Positions 57,500 through 64,000 of a DNA stretch of 64,000 nucleotides are shown in pieces (the stretch's first letter is position 1; every line of letters begins with the position of its first letter). Made by a program: the position numbers and the translations under genes. Origin of the DNA: Porites lobata. Lineage: Eukaryota; Cnidaria; Anthozoa; Scleractinia; Poritidae. The notes beneath the pieces are model-generated. The model was given only the letters and a program-made list of their open reading frames with translations, had not been told where the DNA came from and made no database searches. The DNA is taken from NCBI GenBank assembly GCA_942486035.1, contig CALNXK010000008.1:3732501-3796500 (forward strand). The letters run 5' to 3'.

Positions 57500-57645
57500 G
57501 AGTTATAATAACTCCTCTACTCGGGTTGATTAACTCCTTACAGTAGAGTTATTTTGGGGGAGTTATTTTAACTCCAAAAAGGAGTTTAAAATTACTCTTT
57601 TTCGAAGTAAAAATGACCCCAGATATGAGGAGTTAAAATAACCCC
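57500..57645. repeat. Cluster of GGAGTTA / TAACTCC motifs
   Basis: About ten copies of GGAGTTA or its complement in both orientations in 150 bp (AGGAGTTATAATAACTCC, GGGGGAGTTATTTTAACTCC, AAGGAGTTTAAAATTACTC, GAGGAGTTAAAATAACCCC). Nested palindromes suggest a MITE or a repeat built by foldback replication. It lies between the first visible Dicer exon and the BEL 3' LTR. Confidence 0.7.
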
Positions 57646-57649
57646 AAGT

Positions 57650-58061
57650 ATAGTCGCAGCCTTTACGCGCTATAGGTTTTAACACACAAACTTTATTCTA
57701 GAACTTCTACAACTGGTGAAGGGAAACAAGTGAACCGATGTGAAGTATAACGAAGTACAGCGAAGTACAGCGGTAAAGACGACAGCGAGATAAGGACGAA
57801 AAACTAGGACGAGCAAAAACCCAAACATTAAACGGTAAACCGGACCAAGCGCAGCTAAACGAAGAACTGACGCGAAAAATTACAATAAAGGCTAAATATA
57901 CGATATGCAGAAAAAACCTTACACGAAGGACAAAGCTACGCGGACAATGAAAAACTAATGAACCAAGCAACAGCACTAAAGGCGCGAACACGAAAATAAC
58001 TAAGAACGCGGCGAACATAAAAATACTATAAAGGTAACGGAAAACATTCCTGGCGCTTACA
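57650..58061 (-). repeat. Probable BEL/Pao 3' LTR
   Basis: On the minus strand a purine tract (AGGGGCCGGAA) directly precedes TGTAAGCGCC at 58061, the usual PPT-LTR junction. An AATAAAG signal lies at about 57690. The distal end near 57650 is a guess because the second LTR is not in the window for comparison. The 103-residue ORF within it is not supported as a gene. Confidence 0.6.
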
Positions 58062-58310
58062 TTCCGGCCCCTAAATACAAATTGCTAGTATTTACCTAAT
58101 ATTATAGAAAAAGGAGCCACGAACTAGCACAAAAAATTAACTATCGAGAACAATAATCTTCTTTAACGACAAACTCCTTAAGCGAAGAATAGTGTCACGA
58201 AGGCCTAAGTGCCTCAACAGGCTTCATTGTTCAAACTTGATAGAACATCACGTAAGCTCAGTGAAAGTCACGTAAAGTCTCTTGAACAAATACGGGAAAA
58301 CAAGACACTT

Positions 58311-61142
58311 TCAATGTTCAATTGATTCCAGCAAACATAACTTCGTAATGGGTCGCTCCAAAGTAGAGGTCTTGGTTTTGACTCTTACGCGACGCACGAA
58401 ACCATCTCTATCTGGGAACACTTCTGTGATTCGACCAATCGGCCACACGTTCCTGGGCGTCGATTCATCAACGATAACCGTGTCTCCAACAGTGAAGTTT
58501 CTTCTCGGTCGAAACCATTTCTGGCGCTCCTGCAACGAAGGAAGATATTCTCGTTTCCAGCGACTCCAGAACACATTTGCCAAATACTGCACTTGACGCC
58601 ATCTTCTCCTGGAATAAGTGTCGTTCTTTTCAAACAGCCCTGGTGGTAGAGATTCGTTTTGGCGAAGTAGTAGGAGGTGATTCGGCGTAAGAGGCTCCAA
58701 ATCGTTAGGATCGTCGGAGACCTTGGTCAGCGGCCTTCCATTAATGATACTCTCAGCTTCACACAATAAGGTTTGAAGACACTCGTCGTCAAGGACTTGC
58801 TCCTTGGTCAAGGCTCCAAGAATCTTGCGAGTGGATCTGATAAGTCTTTCCCAGACTCCACCGTGGTGGGAAGCCGCTGAAGGATTGAAGACCCATTTAA
58901 TACCTTTCTGTAGAAGGGTGTCGTGAATCTTGGCCTGATTCCAACTTGAGATCATAGCGCGAAGTTCCTTTTCAGCTCCCGTGAAATTCGTACCATTGTC
59001 TGAACGAATCTCTTTAACCTGACCTCTGCGGGCAATGAATCTTCTAAGAGCTAAGATAAAGGAATCCGTGTCCAATGTGTGGGAAATCTCCAGATGGACT
59101 GCTCTCAAAGCCAAACACGTGAAAATAGCTCCATATCTCTTTACCAAGCTTCTCTTATGGCGGACAAGGAAAGGACCAAAGTAATCAATTCCAACACATG
59201 TAAAAGGGGGTTGATCTGGAGTGACCCTGGAACGAGGTAAGTCAGCCATTTTCTGTTCTCCAGCGGGGCCATGGCGACGTTTACACTGGAAACAGGACGA
59301 CAGTACACTTCTTGCCGTTGTGTTGGCTCGAATCAACCAAAAACGCTCGCGCAAGAGGGCCAGCACGTATTCTCTCCCAGAGTGACCACTTTTCTCGTGA
59401 AAGAACCTGATAAGCAGAACACCAAGTGGAGAATCCTTGGAGATAATTATCTGATGCCTTGATTCGTCAGGTAAAGGAGCTCTGCTAAGTCGTCCGCCAA
59501 CGCGAAGTACACCACCAATTAGGACTGGGCTTAATTTTGCAAGGCAGCTTGACTTCTTTACACAGCCTCCTTTCTTGATGGTTTCAATTTCCTCAGGAAA
59601 TGCATTCCTCTGGTCAAACATAATTAGTTCTCTTTCTGCAAAGTCTAAGTCTTGACAAGACATTGGCCCCAGGCTGAGGGGACCAACATTTCCGTGACCA
59701 TTCAGGCCAGGCTCTCTCTTTCTTAATCGAAATCTTCTCTGGCAACGAACACACACTGCAATAAATTTCAGTAAATTCGTCCAGGAGCTAAAACGTTTCA
59801 CGATACGAACAACGCTTGCGTAAACTTCACTGACGGATACAGCGAATGATTTTGGCTCTTTCTTGATTTCCGGATCATTCTCGGTCAGCTCTGCGCGTTC
59901 TTGGACATGGTCCACCCACTCAGTCTCGGTTGTTAAAAGGAAGACCGGCCCCTTTAACCAACGGCCATTACGAACAAACACGTCTGCCGTAACGCCCCGC
60001 GAGGCTTCATCAGCGGGATTGGATTTGCTGTCGATGTATCTCCATTGGGACGGGAAGAATTCCTCTCTGATGAAGGCAACGCGGTTTGCAACGAAGGTAT
60101 GGAAACGCTTCGACTCATTCGCGATGTATCGTAAGACGGTCATGCTATCTGTCCAAAAGGTCACTTTATCGATGGGTATCTGCAACTCCTTCGTCAAAAT
60201 CTTGTTCAGCTGCACCGATACGGTAGCGGCCGTCAATTCCAATCTGGGGATGGTAGTTACCTTCAAGGGAGCCAGGCGGGACTTGCCAATGAGGAATGAA
60301 CAGAATATCCGACCTTGCATGTCGACTAAGCGAAGATATGATACGGCGCCATAGGCCACCTGAGAGGCGTCGCAGAAATGATGGATCTGACATGAAGCGA
60401 TATCCGAGGACTTGACAGGTTTGACGCACCTTTCAATGGCAATTCGGGAAATCTTCGGTAGGTCGTCTACCCACGCTCGCCAGCGGGTCAAGTGAAGATC
60501 TGGGACCTCGTCGTCCCACCCCAAGCCCCGTCTGCACAAATCCTGTAGGAGAAGCTTTGCAGGAAGAATGAAAGGAGCTGCCATACCAAGAGGATCATAT
60601 AACGAACTGACCGCTGAAAGTATGCCACGCCTAGTACACGGCCTATCTTTAATGAACACCTTAAAGCCAAACTGGTCAGCCTCCACGAACCATGACACAC
60701 CCAAGGCCCTCTCTACTGGGAGAACATCGCAGGTTAGGTCAAGCTCTTTAGTTCCTTTCGCTCTATCTTCGACAGATATGGACTCTAATACCAGGCGATC
60801 GTTGCTGACCCATTTCGTCAAGTTAAAGCCTCGTTTATTCATCAGGTTGCGCAGATCACAAACGTGCTTAATTGCTTCATGACTGGAAGGTAGAGATTTC
60901 AAGCAGTCGTCGACATAGAAATTCTTCAGAACAGTAGAAACGACTTCAGGCGGAAACTCGTGCTGGTGATCTTCAGCATTTCGACGCATGGCAAAATTAA
61001 CACAACTAGGCGACAAAACTGCACCGAAAAGATGCACGGTCATTCGGTACTCTTCCAAACCCTTAGCGGGATTACCACCGGGCCACCAGAGAAACTGCAG
61101 AAAGTCACGATCCTCCACAGGAACACGCACTTGGTGAAACAT
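58311..61142 (-). CDS. BEL/Pao pol: RT C-terminal half, RNase H, integrase
   Basis: An intact 943-residue frame. FHQVRVPVEDRDFLQFLWW and YVDDCLKSLPS give the RT palm (YVDD). RNase H-like words are VTFWTDSMTVLRYIANES and WRYIDSKSNPADEASRG. The integrase has an HHCC-type zinc segment (HEKSGHSGREYVLALL, then CFQCKRRHG) and a D,D,E core: GIDYFGPF, IRSDNGTNFTGAEKEL and HHGGVWERLIR. The C-terminus (RWRQVQYLANVFWSRWKREY, GDTVIVDE) is the DUF5641-like end. The upstream half of the RT is separated by a nonsense codon. Confidence 0.93.
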   Translation of the reverse strand: MFHQVRVPVEDRDFLQFLWWPGGNPAKGLEEYRMTVHLFGAVLSPSCVNFAMRRNAEDHQHEFPPEVVSTVLKNFYVDDCLKSLPSSHEAIKHVCDLRNLMNKRGFNLTKWVSNDRLVLESISVEDRAKGTKELDLTCDVLPVERALGVSWFVEADQFGFKVFIKDRPCTRRGILSAVSSLYDPLGMAAPFILPAKLLLQDLCRRGLGWDDEVPDLHLTRWRAWVDDLPKISRIAIERCVKPVKSSDIASCQIHHFCDASQVAYGAVSYLRLVDMQGRIFCSFLIGKSRLAPLKVTTIPRLELTAATVSVQLNKILTKELQIPIDKVTFWTDSMTVLRYIANESKRFHTFVANRVAFIREEFFPSQWRYIDSKSNPADEASRGVTADVFVRNGRWLKGPVFLLTTETEWVDHVQERAELTENDPEIKKEPKSFAVSVSEVYASVVRIVKRFSSWTNLLKFIAVCVRCQRRFRLRKREPGLNGHGNVGPLSLGPMSCQDLDFAERELIMFDQRNAFPEEIETIKKGGCVKKSSCLAKLSPVLIGGVLRVGGRLSRAPLPDESRHQIIISKDSPLGVLLIRFFHEKSGHSGREYVLALLRERFWLIRANTTARSVLSSCFQCKRRHGPAGEQKMADLPRSRVTPDQPPFTCVGIDYFGPFLVRHKRSLVKRYGAIFTCLALRAVHLEISHTLDTDSFILALRRFIARRGQVKEIRSDNGTNFTGAEKELRAMISSWNQAKIHDTLLQKGIKWVFNPSAASHHGGVWERLIRSTRKILGALTKEQVLDDECLQTLLCEAESIINGRPLTKVSDDPNDLEPLTPNHLLLLRQNESLPPGLFEKNDTYSRRRWRQVQYLANVFWSRWKREYLPSLQERQKWFRPRRNFTVGDTVIVDESTPRNVWPIGRITEVFPDRDGFVRRVRVKTKTSTLERPITKLCLLESIEH

Positions 61143-61145
61143 AGA

Positions 61146-61673
61146 TTATACATCTCCCATTACAGTCACTGGGTCTTGTCGGAAACGAAGCAGTGTTCCA
61201 ACCAGGTTGTTGGTCAAATCAGGACCCTGAAGCAATTCGCTATTCAAAGACATCCCTTGGAACTGAGCGGAACAATCAAAGACGACCCTTATCTTCTCAG
61301 GTTTCTTGCTGTGGTACACCCCATGGTGTGGAATATACCACACCTTTCCGTCAGCTCTATACAAATCTTCAGAGGGAACCTTTTCAGCGAAACCTTCTTG
61401 GATTACGCTTTCAAGAGATGCAACGTAGTCTTCCTGAAATCTGGCATCCTTAATGAATTTACGTCTCAGCGAGAGGGCTCTGCGCTCGGCTTGGCATCTA
61501 TTAGCAGGCAACGTCAAAGTTGGATTACGAAAGGGCAAACGAACTTGGTAATGGCCATCCTCACACTGCATAACAGAGTCTTCCACAATGTTCATGAACT
61601 TCATATCTTCACGAGACATTCCTGTGCCGTCATTTAAACACGCATCCGCAAAGTCAGAACACACGCCACGCAC
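61146..61673 (-). pseudogene. BEL/Pao pol: RT N-terminal half, ended by a nonsense codon
   Basis: Same frame as the 58311-61142 ORF but cut by TAA at 61146-61148, in the conserved position before the MFHQV segment. It encodes DGHYQVRLPFRNP, KIRVVFDCSAQFQGMSLN and LLQGPDLTNNLVGTLLRFR, which are standard BEL RT words. The stop replaces one residue in an otherwise complete RT and is consistent with a single point change. The join to the protease frame upstream needs a one-base shift near 61665. Confidence 0.9.
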
Positions 61674-62345
61674 ATAGGATGGACGTCAATAGACTTGGTG
61701 AGGTAACAAGCAGAAGGGACATATCTTGGCTTTCTTCCTGTTGGGCCATTGATTACCCAACCGAACTCCACCTTACTAGCGTAGGGGCCTCCTCCGACAG
61801 CTGGGATAACTTCTTTCGGTTGTAAAGCTTCTGGGACATCTGACCCAATTAATAGATCAACTTGAGAGTTCAGCTCAGTTAGGTAGACCAAGCCTCTAAG
61901 GTGTGGCCATCTATCTACATCTTCCTGTTTGGGGACTTCATCCTTAGACACAGGCATAGTAGGTCTGGAATAAACCTCCCTTAATGCGACAACAACATTT
62001 TCATCCAAGTCCGACACCACTAAACCGCTAGACACGACACTATCAACCTCCTCTGCCGTACCCATCGTAGTTAACTTCAACTTCAAATGCTTGCCTTTAA
62101 CGCCAAGACGATCCAAAAGCATGTTAGAGCAGAAAGTGGAATTAGAACCCGTATCCAGGAGGGCGTAAGTCTCGGTGCAAAAAGGATTTTTTTGTGCTCT
62201 GACCTTTACTGGCACGATTGGCAAAGCAGTCGCAGGACCCACTGTGGTCGTCAAATTGCAGACTCGCTCTACGCCACTCGACTCATCACTTAATAAACTC
62301 TTCTGATTAACACCTTGCTGGGATCTGTTCTGATCTTCCTTCTCT
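61634..62345 (-). pseudogene. BEL/Pao aspartic protease segment
   Basis: Encodes ETYALLDTGSNSTFCSN with the catalytic DTGS, then LLIGSDVPEALQPKE and FGWVINGPTGRK. This is the DUF1758-type retropepsin of BEL/Pao. Its frame differs from both gag (shift near 62345, where the gag frame ends abnormally) and RT (shift near 61665). The frame is open upstream to about 62345 although the first ATG is at 62254. Confidence 0.88.
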
Positions 62346-64000
62346 CTGGCTCTAGCAGGTTGTTGACTCGCATTCTCAGATGTCGCTGCTCGTGCTTATC
62401 TTCTGAAGAATCAGAGTGCATAGGCGAAGCATGTCTTCCGTTACAGTGTGAACACGGCTTCTTCTTGTAGCATCCCCTTGATTGATGACCCCCTCTCAAA
62501 CACGAGAAACAGAGTCTTTGCTTCATCACAAAGTCGAAACACTCACGGACGGGAATTTTAGCAAACGCTGGACAGTCTACGAGATTATGGATCTGACGAC
62601 AAAACAAACAACTCCTTTTCGAGAGATCTTCAGACTTCTTCTCCTGAGACTTGTTTTGATCCATGGGACTCTTCTGAGATAAAGTGGAGAAGTTACTAAG
62701 CTCTCTAGGACCAGGCCCAGAACCCTCGGGTTTTGATTTCGTCCCTCGTGTCTGGCTCTTCCTCTTATCCTTAGCCAAGAAGGGAAGTTTTCCGAAGATT
62801 GGATTACTTAGGGCACGTGACTTCTCTTCAACAAATGACGCAATGTCTTCGATACAAACTTCTCTCTTGTCCGCATTGAGGATACGATCAGCATTGTCCC
62901 GCCAGCTACTCTGCAGTTTAGGTGGCAGTCTCTCGATAATCTTTCTCATGTTGTCCGGACCTACAATCTTGTTTAAGTATCCGATAGCCTTCAGTGTATT
63001 TGTGCAACTTGACAGAAGAATTGAGAAACCCTCCAGTGACTCGGCGTCCTCAGCTTTGATGTAGGGACCATTAGTTAGCTGGTCGACATAAGCCATCGCG
63101 ATATTGTGCTTTTGGCCAAATCTAGCCTCCAACAGCTTCTTCGCCTTAGAATAGCCTTCTCCTGGGTTTAGGTACATACAACTCCGCACGATCTCCCGCG
63201 CTCTTCCACTCGTATGCTGCTCAAGATAGTACAGTCTCCCACCGCTATCACTCTCGTTACTCTCGATTACAGTCTCAAAGGCACGCATAAAGGTGCAGTA
63301 GCTGAGTGGATTCCCGTCAAAGATAGGCACCTGCCTTCGGGGTAGCGTGTTTTTCTGCTGCTGATTTACAAACTCCTCCATGACACGATTCTGCTGTTCG
63401 AGGATGTGAAAGGCTTGGTCACTAAGGCCAGACTGCTCACCAGAGTCTGAACTGGACTGACTTGGAACCTTGTGTTTAGTCTTGTGTTCTTTAGGTCTGA
63501 AATTGGCACCATGGAAGACCGGAGATGATTCCTGCTTTAAATCTCGAGAAAAACCATCAGAAATGGCTGCCGCGCGCGGATCCACGCGAGGAGCGCGAGA
63601 GGTGAGCGAGGAAGACGCCACACGCGTGTTCCTTTCTGAATCAGCTTTCGCATACGCGCTTTCCCTGGCTACTGCTTTCTTAAATTCCGTTTCAAGTTTT
63701 AATTGATCCTTTTTAAACTTGAGATCAAGTTCTTCCTTTTTGAGCCGTAATTCAGATTCGTTAATGAGCTGACGCTGCTTTAGGGCGTTCACTTCGGCTT
63801 AAAGCTCTGCAATTCTCGCAGCTTCTTTTGCCCTAGCAACAGAAATGGAACTAGCTCGAGAAGATCGGCTGTGCGCCGAACCACAACCGGATCGTTTCCT
63901 GTTCCTTAACAGGAACGATGTCTGTGAGACACTGTCATCGGGAGTAACATCAAGGTCATGAATCCGGATCTCCGATACACGTAACCAGTCGTTAACCGTT
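62290..64000 (-). pseudogene. BEL/Pao gag, partial, with an in-frame nonsense codon
   Basis: From 64000 the frame is open with charged and serine-rich residues (SRSSRASSISVARAKEAAR), then TAA at 63799-63801 where the frame otherwise continues straight on (NALKQRQLINESELRLKKEE). A coiled coil at about 63790-63640 is followed by the gag core (PRRQVPIFDGNPLSYCTFMR, ARFGQKHNIAMAY, RLPPKLQSSWRDNAD) of DUF1759 type. Zinc knuckles follow: CFSCLRGGHQSRGC (CX2CX4HX4C) and CSHCNGRH. The N-terminus is beyond the window. Confidence 0.88.

Larger units (their letters stand above)
57650..64000 (-). mobile_element. BEL/Pao LTR retrotransposon, 5' end outside the window
   Basis: Order on the minus strand: gag, aspartic protease, reverse transcriptase, RNase H, zinc-finger integrase, then LTR. 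The order and the gag (DUF1759-like), protease (DUF1758-like) and C-terminal (DUF5641-like) domains identify BEL/Pao. The coding region is in three frames with nonsense codons at 63799-63801 and 61146-61148, so it is not active as it stands. It lies on the same strand as Dicer, directly upstream of the first visible Dicer exon, probably inside a Dicer intron. The gag frame is still open at 64000; the 5' LTR and target duplication cannot be seen. Confidence 0.92.

Overview
This is nuclear DNA of an animal, most likely an anthozoan cnidarian and probably a stony coral. The evidence is intron-rich genes with GT-AG junctions, an animal-type Dicer, a DHX57-type helicase with about 24 short exons, and dense AT-rich non-coding DNA full of fold-back and TIR elements plus a BEL/Pao retrotransposon. 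The cnidarian assignment rests on the general look of the repeats and genes, not on a search. No bacterial features, CRISPR, rRNA or convincing tRNA genes are present.

Layout. 1-1,100: relic of a GIY-YIG-encoding retroelement (minus strand). 1,445-15,575: tandem array of a ~1.62-kb unit (8 junction markers, about 7 full units plus degenerate edges), with a decayed TTAA-flanked DNA transposon (1,758-3,491) inside the left-edge unit. 15,575-21,220: gene-poor DNA with an unidentified broken coding relic, a 271-bp MITE with a 9-bp target duplication, other dispersed repeats, and a 517-bp palindromic element just upstream of the first gene. 21,241-43,121 (+): complete DHX57-like DEAH-box RNA helicase gene. 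Twenty-four exons join in frame to 1,332 residues (UBA, split RWD with CCCH finger, helicase core, HA2, OB). Its introns carry a 2.7-kb minisatellite and many MITEs. 43,836-57,445 (-): Dicer gene. Ten exons join in frame to 1,409 residues, from the middle of the first helicase domain to the C-terminal dsRBD; the 5' exons are not in the window. Its introns hold a 1.07-kb TIR element and a ~1.08-kb fold-back element built from 15-bp repeats. 57,650-64,000 (-): BEL/Pao element (3' LTR, integrase, RNase H, RT, protease, gag), broken by stops and frameshifts, in the same orientation as Dicer and lying where the missing Dicer 5' exons would be expected; its 5' end is outside the window.

The two host genes are convergent, 714 bp apart, and both encode RNA-acting helicases. 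The exon models were built by hand from splice sites, frame continuity and family knowledge. Both join without a frame break, which is strong internal support.
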